From an uncultured Alphaproteobacteria bacterium (GTDB lineage Bacteria > Pseudomonadota > Alphaproteobacteria > RF32 > CAG-239): a DNA stretch of 58,460 nucleotides. Both the position numbers and the translations under genes were made by a program. This document shows, piece by piece, positions 1 through 10,837 of the stretch. Under the pieces are notes generated by a model. The model ran no database searches. It was not told where the DNA came from and worked only from the letters and a program-made list of their open reading frames with translations. How positions within the stretch are numbered: position 1 is the stretch's first letter; each line of letters begins with the position of its first letter. Location: contig CALXYD010000005.1 of NCBI GenBank assembly GCA_944392865.1, forward strand, positions 1 through 58,460. Direction: 5' to 3'.

Positions 1-840
1 GAAAAAGACAAAGACTCGTCCACGATGTATATTTTGGATAAAGACAATACGGGCAACGGAATTACTTGTTTTGAAGACATTACGGAAATCCCGATGAAAG
101 GAAACGGCGACTTCAGAAGCGAAGAATGTGTCAAACTGTTGCAACAGGCGGATATTGTGATTACGAATCCGCCATTTTCTTTATTCCGGGAATATGTGGC
201 ACAACTGATGAAATATAAGAAAAAGTTTCTGATTATCGGAAACATGAACGCCATAACGTATAAAGAAATTTTCCCGCTTATTAAAGAAAACCGATTGTGG
301 TTTGGCTATGGATTTAATTGTTCCATGATTTTCAAAACAAAATATCGTAATACCCTGGAGGCGAATAGAAAATATGTGATTTCCAAAGGTTATAATCCCG
401 ATGAAAATTACATCAAAACGCCTGCTGTTTGTTGGTATACAAATTTGGAAACAAGCAAACGGAATGAAGTAATTAATACCGGCAAGAAATATTACGGATT
501 TGAGAAGACGTATCCCAAATACGATAATTATGATGCGATTAACGTTGATAAAGTAAATGATATTCCAATGGATTACGATGGGGTTATGGGCGTGCCAATA
601 ACCTTTGTTGATAAATATAATCCTGAACAATTTGAGATTTTGGGGTGTGCTGATTATACCGGAAGGTATGGATCCGACGAACTTGGAGTGAAACGTATAG
701 GTGAAAAATGGTTGAAAAAGTATCGTGAACAAGGGGGACGAGGACACTATACCGCTAATATGACAAGTCTTGTCTATTATAGTAATCAGGGAGAAGCTCA
801 ACCTACATTTAAACGCATATTAATTAAAAGGAAAAAATAA
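1..840 (+). CDS. Adenine-specific DNA methyltransferase, EcoRI family (5' end outside window)
   Basis: Reading frame 1 is open from the first base, so the gene starts upstream; the first Met in the window is at base 25, but codons before it are also open. Counted from that Met, the adenine N6-methyltransferase motif NPPF lies at residues 48-51 after DIVIT, followed by a long stretch typical of the EcoRI methylase family (KKFLIIGNMNAITYKE, YDNYDAINVDK, GVMGVPITFVDKYNPEQF). The family transfers a methyl group from S-adenosylmethionine to adenine in a specific DNA site. The SAM-binding N-terminal motif is not in the window. The stop codon is one base from the start of a DUF262-HNH gene, suggesting a modification/restriction pair. 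The family call is strong; the target site cannot be read from sequence. Confidence 0.9.
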   Translation, partial: EKDKDSSTMYILDKDNTGNGITCFEDITEIPMKGNGDFRSEECVKLLQQADIVITNPPFSLFREYVAQLMKYKKKFLIIGNMNAITYKEIFPLIKENRLWFGYGFNCSMIFKTKYRNTLEANRKYVISKGYNPDENYIKTPAVCWYTNLETSKRNEVINTGKKYYGFEKTYPKYDNYDAINVDKVNDIPMDYDGVMGVPITFVDKYNPEQFEILGCADYTGRYGSDELGVKRIGEKWLKKYREQGGRGHYTANMTSLVYYSNQGEAQPTFKRILIKRKK

Positions 841-841
841 C

Positions 842-2065
842 ATGGCAATGAAGACATCGCAGCCGGATATCCGAATCCGGGATTTGGTTAAAGGCTATCA
901 AGATAAAGGCGAAAACGGCGTGGTCGCTCTTGACGGAAAACTTAATGTCCGGCCGGCTTTTCAACGAGCATTCGTGTATAATCCGGACGACAGGGACAGG
1001 GTTATGCTCTCAGTTTATAATAATATGCCGTTAAACAGCATGTATTGGGCTATAAACCCGGATGATACGTATGAAGTTATTGACGGCCAGCAACGGCTTA
1101 TTTCTATCTGCCAGTTTATAACCAACGATGACGGAAACGGGAATCCGGTCGCCATAGACTTTAACGGGCGGAATACTCAGACTTTTGAAGGCTTATCCGC
1201 AGAAAAACAAAAAGAAATACTGGATTATCGCTTACAGGTTTATGTTTGCGAGGGGACTGACGATGAAAAACTGGATTGGTTCCACACCATCAATATCGCC
1301 GGAAAACAGATGACAAACCAAGAACTACTGAATGCCAACTATACCGGAGATTGGCTGACTTCTGCCAAACAATTTTTCTCCAAACGCCACAATAACGAGG
1401 CTATCAATATGTCTTATTATGACAATGATGACCGAAAAACCTTGCTAAGCCTTTCGGCGGATAAAGTTTTAGGCGATATGGGCGGACTTGGCGATAAAGC
1501 GAATCGCCAGCTTCTGCTGGAACTGGCGCTTAAATGGCGGATTAACGCGGAAGAAGGTAAATATCCGCAAATAAAAGACTATATGGGCATACACCGTTTT
1601 GATGATAATGCCGGCGAGCTTATCGGTTATTTTAAAAACGTTATTGCATGGGTTAAGCAGACTTTCACGGTTTACCGCAATGAGATGAAAGGTTTGGACT
1701 GGGGAATCCTGTATAACGCATACGGCAGAAAAAAATTTAATCCGGCTGAAATAGAGAAAACACTCAAATACTTATATGATTTGTATGATATTGACCCGGA
1801 CGGACTGAAAAAGAAAGGTTTTTATGAATATTGCCTTTCCGGCGACAGGACTTTGATTTGGCATCGCGCTTTCAGCGAGCGACAGCAAAAACAGGCCTAT
1901 GAACGGCAAAAAGGAAAATGCGCCAGATGTGGCAAAACTTTCGCCTTAAAAGATTTGGAGGGGCATCATAGAATCGCGTTTGCCGATGGTGGCGAAACGA
2001 CAGTGGAAAATTGCCTGATGTTATGCAAGGACTGCCATACCGATTATCATGCGGAAAGCAAATAA
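842..2065 (+). CDS. DUF262 (GmrS/ParB-like) domain protein with C-terminal HNH endonuclease
   Basis: 407 residues. The N-terminal DUF262 domain shows RPAFQR (37-42) and the hallmark DGQQR (81-85), the nucleotide-handling motif of GmrSD-type enzymes. The C-terminus is a zinc-supported HNH nuclease: C360/C363 and C395/C398 as metal ligands, H375-H376, N390 and H399 as the HNH core. In this superfamily DUF262 proteins are often restriction or phage-defence nucleases driven by NTP hydrolysis. The gene begins one base after the methyltransferase stop, with AAAAGGA as ribosome binding site inside the upstream gene, so the two are co-translated. It probably acts as the cutting partner of the methylase or as a modification-dependent nuclease; which of the two is inference. 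A strong hairpin follows the stop codon. Confidence 0.85.
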   Translation: MAMKTSQPDIRIRDLVKGYQDKGENGVVALDGKLNVRPAFQRAFVYNPDDRDRVMLSVYNNMPLNSMYWAINPDDTYEVIDGQQRLISICQFITNDDGNGNPVAIDFNGRNTQTFEGLSAEKQKEILDYRLQVYVCEGTDDEKLDWFHTINIAGKQMTNQELLNANYTGDWLTSAKQFFSKRHNNEAINMSYYDNDDRKTLLSLSADKVLGDMGGLGDKANRQLLLELALKWRINAEEGKYPQIKDYMGIHRFDDNAGELIGYFKNVIAWVKQTFTVYRNEMKGLDWGILYNAYGRKKFNPAEIEKTLKYLYDLYDIDPDGLKKKGFYEYCLSGDRTLIWHRAFSERQQKQAYERQKGKCARCGKTFALKDLEGHHRIAFADGGETTVENCLMLCKDCHTDYHAESK

Positions 2066-2068
2066 GAT

Positions 2069-2098
2069 AAAGAGAGGGTTTTGCGCCCTCTCTTTAAT
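2069..2098. terminator. Bidirectional intrinsic terminator between the HNH gene and infC
   Basis: A perfect 10-bp stem, AAAGAGAGGG (2069-2078) with CCCTCTCTTT (2086-2095), and a 7-base loop. A-rich and T-rich flanks on both sides allow it to end the rightward methylase-nuclease transcript and the leftward infC transcript. Confidence 0.85.
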
Positions 2099-2117
2099 CT
2101 TTCCTTTATTTGGCAGA

Positions 2118-2657
2118 TTAGGCCGGAGAAACAATCATAAACATCTGCTTGCCTTCCAACTTCGGCGCGGCATCTACCTTGCAGACATCTTCCAGGTCTT
2201 CCAGCAACTTGTTCAGCACTTCTTTACCCATATCATTCGCGCTCAATTCACGCCCTTTAAAGCGCATTGTAAACTTTACCTTATCGCCCTGAGCTAAAAA
2301 CTTTTTGGCTTGTTTGACTTTGACTTCATAGTCGTGCGTATCAATCATCGGGCGAAGTTTCAATTCCTTAATGTTTACGACTTTTTGATTCTTCTTGGCT
2401 TCATTTTTCTTTTTTTGCATTTCATATTTGTATTTGCCGTAATCAAGAATTTTGCAAACCGGCGGATTGACTTGCGGGGATATTTCTATTAAATCCAGAC
2501 CGACTTCCTGTGCGGCTTTTAACGCTTCCGTTACGGACACGACGCCAAGGTTTTCCCCGTCATAATTGATTAAACGAACTTCTTTTGCTTTTATTTCCCG
2601 GTTAATGCGCGGCCCGTCACTTTCCCGTACTGGCGCATTTCTGTTTTCTGTAGCTAT
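2118..2657 (-). CDS. infC: Translation initiation factor IF-3, with probable AUA start codon
   Basis: IF-3 binds the 30S subunit, prevents premature 50S joining and proofreads the start codon. The protein has the N-domain signature PRINREIKAKEVRLI, the linker with PPVCKILDYGKYKYE and a C-domain ending FKGRELSANDMGKEVL...EGKQMFMI. The start decides the annotation: no ATG, GTG or suitably placed TTG exists upstream of the conserved region. The only TTG (2667-2669) overlaps the Shine-Dalgarno GGAGG (2663-2667). Five bases after that GGAGG is an in-frame ATA (2655-2657), giving 179 residues, the normal IF-3 length. Rare AUU/AUC/AUA starts are the known basis of infC autoregulation. The gene stands alone, with no rpmI or rplT beside it. 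Confidence 0.93.
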   Translation of the reverse strand: MATENRNAPVRESDGPRINREIKAKEVRLINYDGENLGVVSVTEALKAAQEVGLDLIEISPQVNPPVCKILDYGKYKYEMQKKKNEAKKNQKVVNIKELKLRPMIDTHDYEVKVKQAKKFLAQGDKVKFTMRFKGRELSANDMGKEVLNKLLEDLEDVCKVDAAPKLEGKQMFMIVSPA

Positions 2658-2690
2658 GGCTGCCTCCAATTAAAATTAATGTTTCGGCGT

Positions 2691-2709
2691 ATATGTTAAT
2701 CTAACATAT
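2691..2709. promoter_or_regulatory. Palindrome overlapping a candidate infC promoter
   Basis: ATATGTTA (2691-2698) and TAACATAT (2702-2709) form a perfect 8-bp inverted repeat with a 3-base centre, about 40 bases upstream of the infC start. On the minus strand a candidate promoter TTGCGA-17-TAACAT overlaps it, with its -10 inside the second arm. The symmetry is typical of a dimeric repressor operator; alternatively it is a chance AT-rich palindrome. Confidence 0.4.
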
Positions 2710-2752
2710 TATTTTTCGCAACAAAAATCTGCAAAATTATCGGTAAAAATCT

Positions 2753-3610
2753 TTATATCCGCCGCTTTGCCGTAAGAAGCGTTTTTTGCAGCCAGATATT
2801 GGCCAAAACGTTTTCTTTTACCTGGTAATAGTCCGAATGGGCAAACAGAACTTCGCCCTGCTCTTTATCAAAAGCAACGCCGATAAAACCTTTTGCCAGC
2901 AGACCGTCTATAATATCCAAGCGCTCGTAAGGCAATGATATTTTCGGCTTAAAACAGGATAAAACCGTTTCCTGCCCTATCGGCTTGTGCAATAAGGATA
3001 TTTGCCCGCCATCCGAGGGGTCTATCGCGGTGGCGAATAAATTAAAGCGATTGTTGAAATAAGGCGACATATTCCATCTGTTCTTACGGTCAACAATAGA
3101 CGTGCAATCTGTGCAACCGAGCTGCTCTGCCTGGTTTAGGCGATAATTTATCATTATGCTATTTAAGGCGTTGCCGCGATACGCCGGCAGAACCGAATCC
3201 GCACCCAAAGAGCCAACAAGGCTATTGCCGGCATTGCGGGACGGGGCAAAAAAATCATACGATGCGTTTGGCAACTCCTCTTCCAACTCGTTTCCGGTGC
3301 GGCAAATTTTTAAATACGACATACCGACCAATTCATCGCCGACAAATACGCCGTTATAATAAAGTTGCGGTTTTTGAAACACCTTATAAAAATATTGTTT
3401 TGAGTGTTTATGAATAAAGCACTCTTCACCGCGGCGCAAGTTCTGATATATATTTTCAGAGAGCTTTCCCATTGCCGGCGCGTCTTCTTCCCCCAGCGGG
3501 CGGATAATGAAACGAATCGGGCGTTCTTGTATCTCGCCGTTAATTTTATTCAGCGCGCCCTGCCATATTTCTTTATCGTTTATGCGGTATGTTTTTATTT
3601 CCGACAACAT
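2753..3610 (-). CDS. GNAT-fold N-acetyltransferase family protein
   Basis: 285 residues. The GNAT acetyl-CoA-binding motif A is seen as VLPAYRGNALNSIMINYRL followed by QAEQLGC, with the preceding beta-strand GVFVGDELVGMSYLKI. GNAT enzymes move an acyl group from acyl-CoA to an amine; the substrate cannot be told here. The start ATG has a good AGAGGA site. The gene lies downstream, on the same strand, of a 26-residue ORF with its own promoter, and an intrinsic terminator separates the two. Expression of the acetyltransferase therefore depends on read-through or attenuation. No other gene shares the operon. Confidence 0.75.
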   Translation of the reverse strand: MLSEIKTYRINDKEIWQGALNKINGEIQERPIRFIIRPLGEEDAPAMGKLSENIYQNLRRGEECFIHKHSKQYFYKVFQKPQLYYNGVFVGDELVGMSYLKICRTGNELEEELPNASYDFFAPSRNAGNSLVGSLGADSVLPAYRGNALNSIMINYRLNQAEQLGCTDCTSIVDRKNRWNMSPYFNNRFNLFATAIDPSDGGQISLLHKPIGQETVLSCFKPKISLPYERLDIIDGLLAKGFIGVAFDKEQGEVLFAHSDYYQVKENVLANIWLQKTLLTAKRRI

Positions 3611-3626
3611 TTTTCCTCTTTTTCAT

Positions 3627-3651
3627 AAAAAAGGACGGGATATTCCCGCCC
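3627..3651 (-). terminator. Intrinsic terminator or attenuator between the small ORF and the GNAT gene
   Basis: In the minus-strand transcript GGGCGGG (3651-3645) pairs with CCCGTCC (3639-3633) around a 5-base loop, followed by six U (3632-3627). All seven pairs form, one a G-U wobble. It lies 24 bases after the small ORF stop and about 17 bases before the GNAT start codon. It would terminate most transcripts before the GNAT gene unless relieved. Confidence 0.8.
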
Positions 3652-3675
3652 AAAAGATTTATATTACAGTTTTAA

Positions 3676-3756
3676 TCAGCAACACAAACCGCCCGGCGGA
3701 AATAATATTCCCGTACGCTTCTGCTTGAGCTGTTTTATTGCCAATCCGTTTAACAT
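3676..3756 (-). CDS. 26-residue small ORF upstream of the GNAT gene (leader peptide or peptide substrate)
   Basis: An ATG at 3756-3754 sits 5 bases after an excellent Shine-Dalgarno GAGGAG (3767-3762) and opens a 26-codon frame ending in TGA. The peptide begins MLNGLAIKQLKQ, has a basic middle (KQKR) and ends FPPGGLCC. A TTGACA/TATACT promoter lies just upstream and a terminator just downstream, so the ORF sits in a defined short transcription unit. Two readings are possible. It may be a leader peptide controlling the GNAT gene by attenuation, with two consecutive Cys codons before the stop. Or it may be a genetically encoded peptide acted on by the acetyltransferase. I know of no matching family. 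Confidence 0.6.
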   Translation of the reverse strand: MLNGLAIKQLKQKRTGILFPPGGLCC

Positions 3757-3783
3757 TTTTACTCCTCAAAAAGTTGCAGATAA

Positions 3784-3810
3784 AGTATAATACATCTGGC
3801 AACCTGTCAA
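3784..3810 (-). promoter_or_regulatory. Sigma-70-type promoter for the small ORF/GNAT unit
   Basis: On the minus strand a consensus -35 TTGACA (3810-3805) is followed after 15 bases by TATACT (3789-3784). The spacer is shorter than the ideal 17. Predicted transcription begins about 20 bases before the small ORF start codon. Confidence 0.55.
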
Positions 3811-3839
3811 CAGATTTTATATATTTGCGGTATATTTGA

Positions 3840-6726
<2,887 letters not shown>

Positions 6727-8917
6727 AATCTATGCCCAACTTGGACAATATGTCTTCGTTTTCATCCGAACGCTGTGCAACAATCCAATCCGGCACCCAC
6801 GGCGAGTGCGGTAATTTGGACATAGCCAACATTTTTTTATCCAGATAAAAACGCGGCGCATCAGCCATAATCGGCGTTTCAATAGCACCTTGCATCAGGA
6901 CAACCTGTTTTAACATCGGCAAACTCAGCAAATCATTGGCACTAATGGCTGAAACACCTTGTAATTGGTAATTAACATTTTTAGCAAACGGATTATACTC
7001 TTTAGCCAGACTTCCCTCATTTCGGCTATATGATGTGGTTTGCACGGTTTTGTTACCAATCATTTTGGAAAATCGCTGTGCAGTTTGTTCGTTGTTTTGC
7101 GACAAGATGACTTTGCAGGCCGTTGTTGAGATAACCGTTTCAAGGTCATCTTTTCCGTATTTACCGGAAATTTGCCCCAAATCTTGGCCAATCAACAGAT
7201 ATGACACTTTTTGACCACGTCCGACCGCCGGCCCATCAATAACCGCTTTCAATTTCGGCATTTGCGGAAACTCGTCGAGCACGAATAATGCAGGGAACGG
7301 TCCCATTTTTCCATCGGAACGATTAACGGAATTTGGCGGATTGGAAATCAGATATGCGCTCATCAGGTCTACAAACGTCGCACTAATCGGGTTCAAAGCC
7401 TGTGCGTCAGTCTGGTTAACCGAAAGATAAACCGAAATCGGTTTCCATTCGCCGGTTACCGGGTCTTTCATACCGCGTAAATCCTTAAATTGAATATCCG
7501 AAAAACTGGTTCGGGCAACAACGGCAGAGTTTTTGAAAATACCGATACCGGTTAAACCGGTTGACAGCACGGAGCCGCGCTCTTTATCCGGCATCGCACT
7601 CAAGGCGCTCAATTCGGTAACGCAACGGCGAGAATAGCCGTAGTTGTTGGCTTCTTCCACCGCGGCATCAAGCAAATCGCGCATTGGGTCAGCCATTGCA
7701 GCCATCTGGTCGCCTTCTTCCAAGCGGCGCTTGATTTCATTGCTTTGCTCTATCTGGGAAGAGGTAATCCACTCCAAAATCATTGCCAGACACGGTTCGT
7801 GGTTAATCCATTTTTCAGGCAACAGATTCCATGTTCCTATCGGCAGATAGTTTTCTATGGTTAAATTTCCGTTCTGTAAATCCTGAATCGCACGAGCAGC
7901 ATTTGCGCGGAGGCCGCCGATACTCATATCATCATAATATTTTATCAGTTCGGCTTTGTCTTCCGCGGTCATTGAGCCTTCGTAAATTTTTTGAATAAAC
8001 TTCTCATTCGCCAGCGCTCTTTCACATTTGGAAGAAATAAAGTGAATAAAGCCGCAAAGCGCGCTTCGTCCGGTTTTTGACCAGTGCGGGTCAGCTCCGC
8101 CTTTTGGGTCTTCCACAAGCGTATTGCACATCGAATCGACATACAGGTCGCGTTCTGGTCCCGGAGCAGGCAAGGCTCCCGGCGAAAGAGGATTCCAACT
8201 CGGATAATATTCTCCGGTCGCCGGATTGTCTTCTTTACCCCAGTTAATAACGAATACCGGGCCAACCTTGTTACGCGCGCCGGTTGTCTGATAGCACAAC
8301 TCGGGCTTCGGGTCATTAACGATAATACTTAGGCGTTCAGAATTGAAAATTGTCGGAATAACGACTCCGGCGGTTTTACCAGTTCCCGGAGGAGCGCAAC
8401 ACAAGGTGGACAGAGTTTCTTTTAACTTTAACATTCTCCCTTGGAATTTGCCGACAACCATACAGAAACCGTCAAAACCAAGCAAAGGCATTCTTTCAAT
8501 ATCGCGGAGAGTGGCAATATGCGCCGAACCGTGAATGTTTGACTGGAATTTATACGGACATTTAACACCGCCAACCACGAGTATCAACGGAAACGACACG
8601 AAAGGCAATATCGGTAGCCACATACTGAAGCGAAATTCGCCGTTATAACGGTATGCCGTTCTAAACCAACGTAAATACCATTCCCATAGGTAGCCAAAAT
8701 CCGCAAAGGATTTTTTAAAGAATGTACCGGCGATTTCCGCACTTTTTTTGGAAACGCCGCTTTGGGCAAAAAACGCCAGTATCGGCGCCGTATACATGAA
8801 TATCAGCGTAACGACAACCGAAATTACAAACGTAATTGTCATCCAACGCACGGCGTTGTCGTATTCTTCCCACTCTTTTCCTCTTTCTTTTGCCATATTT
8901 CCCTCAACAATTAAAAA

Positions 8918-10282
8918 TTACGCCAAACTTCTGATTAGCTTCTTTAGTTTTTCCAAAGTGTTTTTATCGGTTTTTTCTTCGCATGTATCCAAAGATTTGG
9001 AAAACAAGCGAATTTCTTTCGGACTGCCGCGGTTAATCCGCGTAACGTTTATGTTCATATTGTTCCATATTTCAAACATATCTTCCGCGTTGATAATGTT
9101 GCCGGCCTGCACAATAACATAAGCAACAATTTCAAAATTCATATCGCCAACTGCCAGTTTTGTTTTTAATATATCGCGGGCAATATCAACCTGACGCACG
9201 GGAGATATGCGATGACTGCTCTCAGAGAACCATAACGGCTCCTCATCATTAAATTTTTCTTCATCCGCCAGCCAATCGCCCATTTCTTTATCTATCAGAC
9301 ATAAAAACAGCTGTGTTTTGGAAACGGCGACATAATCAACCGTAATGTCTTTGATAATCGCCGATGGAATAACATCAAACCCTTTTTGGTTAAGGACATC
9401 CAAAACCGGCGTATGCGACTCTTTGATTGGGGCATTGGCCGGTGCGGGCTGAGCTTTTGGTTCATTTCCTTTATGGTGGTTTTGGTTGTCTTTTCTGTTT
9501 TGTTGATTGCTGTTTTGCTGATTGTTGTTTTGTTGTGCGCCAGATTTTTCTGGATTTTTGTTATTGACCGGCGGATTGCTTTTCGGTTTAGATTCTTTAA
9601 CTTCAACAGGGACTGCCTCTATCGTTTTAGGTTCGTCAACCATTAAAGCAGACGGGATTTCATCGTCTGCAAACTCCGGCTTTTTATCTTTCTTTTCAAA
9701 ATCAAAATCCAAATCAAAATCATCTTCCTCAAAGTTAAACAAAGCATGATTTACCGGCGCTTCGGCGTCTTTTTTGCCCGGAGTATATGCTGAGGAAGTT
9801 CTGCCGCCCGATGACATCAAGTTGTTATTTATATTGGATTGCATAAGGGTTGCGGAGGGCAACGGCTTTTTAACCGGCACCTTTTTGATAATCGGCGTTT
9901 TTTTGACGACTTTTGTTTCTTCGGCAACAGACTTTTTCTTTACAACAACCGGCGCTTTGGTCTTTAAGGTTACCTTACGATACAAATATAGGGGGCTTAG
10001 GATAGTCCTTTTTACAGCTTTCTCCCATTTTACAAGACATAAGCCCACCCAGCCGGCCAACCATAGAGGAATTGAACTTACCAAAATCATAAAAAAGCCA
10101 ACTTCGGAATTTGTTATCGGCGCGCCGCTGTTCCATTTAGCACTCAAAAGGTGCCAATGTTCCCTCATAAATATATCAAAATGCCAGTTTATCAACAATA
10201 CCACACGTATACCATCTATGAAGACGATACTCCACAGGTAGCCGACTATTAACGTTTTTAGTATTATTATCAGTGGTTTCAA
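8918..10282 (-). CDS. Membrane-anchored protein with disordered linker and NERD-like C-terminal domain
   Basis: 454 residues. A TTG start is supported by GGAG six bases upstream. Two membrane segments (about 5-32 and 63-84) are followed by a Lys/Pro-rich linker, an acidic patch (185-215) and an Asn/Gln-rich tract (240-272). The C-terminal domain at about 289-425 resembles the nuclease-related NERD fold: GFDVIPSAI, VDYVAVSKTQLFLCLIDKE, PVRQVDIARDIL and EIVAYVIVQ. The usual E-x-K catalytic pair seems replaced by I-D-K, so I infer a binding rather than cutting domain. Its N-terminal 29-104 is related to residues 35-106 of the neighbouring 166-residue protein. It lies 21 bases upstream of the coupling-protein gene, so it is a likely partner of that ATPase. 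Confidence 0.65.
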   Translation of the reverse strand: MKPLIIILKTLIVGYLWSIVFIDGIRVVLLINWHFDIFMREHWHLLSAKWNSGAPITNSEVGFFMILVSSIPLWLAGWVGLCLVKWEKAVKRTILSPLYLYRKVTLKTKAPVVVKKKSVAEETKVVKKTPIIKKVPVKKPLPSATLMQSNINNNLMSSGGRTSSAYTPGKKDAEAPVNHALFNFEEDDFDLDFDFEKKDKKPEFADDEIPSALMVDEPKTIEAVPVEVKESKPKSNPPVNNKNPEKSGAQQNNNQQNSNQQNRKDNQNHHKGNEPKAQPAPANAPIKESHTPVLDVLNQKGFDVIPSAIIKDITVDYVAVSKTQLFLCLIDKEMGDWLADEEKFNDEEPLWFSESSHRISPVRQVDIARDILKTKLAVGDMNFEIVAYVIVQAGNIINAEDMFEIWNNMNINVTRINRGSPKEIRLFSKSLDTCEEKTDKNTLEKLKKLIRSLA

Positions 10283-10337
10283 GTTGTTCTCCGGCTTTTA
10301 TTTTTCCTATTGTAGCGATAAATTGGTTAATAAGATA

Positions 10338-10826
10338 TTATTCTTTTTCATTTTCCTCAATTTTTGCGGCTATTTGCTTTCGCAAATCTGACACCATATT
10401 TCCGTTAGCGGACTTATTTTCCTCTTTGATTTTTTCATCAATGATTTCATCCAGGGTTTTATCTTTGCCGCCCAAATTTTTTATGGTAACGTGCTCAACT
10501 TCCATAATCTTCGGACGGGTTAACCGCCGGTATAATTTGCTTATCGGAAGCGTTATAAATTTTACCAGCCCGAATTTGTATAATTTATAACTTAATATCA
10601 ACCCGATAATCGGCAACAAAAACAATGAGGCGGCTAAGCTGCAATCTTTGAAAGTATTAAAGACGCCGCCTTTTTCCCAGTATTCATATATAAGTTCGTA
10701 GGACTTATGGTTAAATATTTCAAAATTCCATAAAATTTTGAAAAGAAACTGGCTTATATAGCCTAAAACAACAAAAACGATTACGGCAATAACTAAAAAT
10801 CTTACAAATTTTTTAATTTTTTTCAT
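10338..10826 (-). CDS. Small two-segment membrane protein of the coupling-protein cluster
   Basis: About 162 residues. Two hydrophobic segments (FLVIAVIVFVVLGYISQFLF and LAASLFLLPIIGLILSY) are followed by a cytosolic, charged helical tail (KTLDEIIDEKIKEENK). An in-frame ATG at 10838 overlaps the upstream stop as TAATG, but AGAGGG precedes the ATG at 10826, so I place the start there. The pattern W-x-F-[ED]-I-F, then EYW-x-x-G-G, then LLPIIGL, then [IS]-x-LYRR is shared with the N-terminus of the next protein in the operon, indicating duplication of one membrane module. The function is unknown. Confidence 0.65.
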   Translation of the reverse strand: MKKIKKFVRFLVIAVIVFVVLGYISQFLFKILWNFEIFNHKSYELIYEYWEKGGVFNTFKDCSLAASLFLLPIIGLILSYKLYKFGLVKFITLPISKLYRRLTRPKIMEVEHVTIKNLGGKDKTLDEIIDEKIKEENKSANGNMVSDLRKQIAAKIEENEKE

Positions 10827-10837
10827 ATTCCCTCTCA

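Noticed and set aside
181..801. 206-codon minus-strand frame opposite the methyltransferase
   Set aside because: It is antisense to a strongly conserved enzyme and has no start context.
1..2065. Mobile element carrying the methylase-nuclease pair
   Set aside because: No integrase, transposase, terminal repeats or tRNA boundary is visible; the left edge is outside the window.
9295..9646. Frames on both strands opposite or within the 454-residue gene
   Set aside because: They arise from the low-complexity Asn/Gln codons of the real gene and have no start signals.
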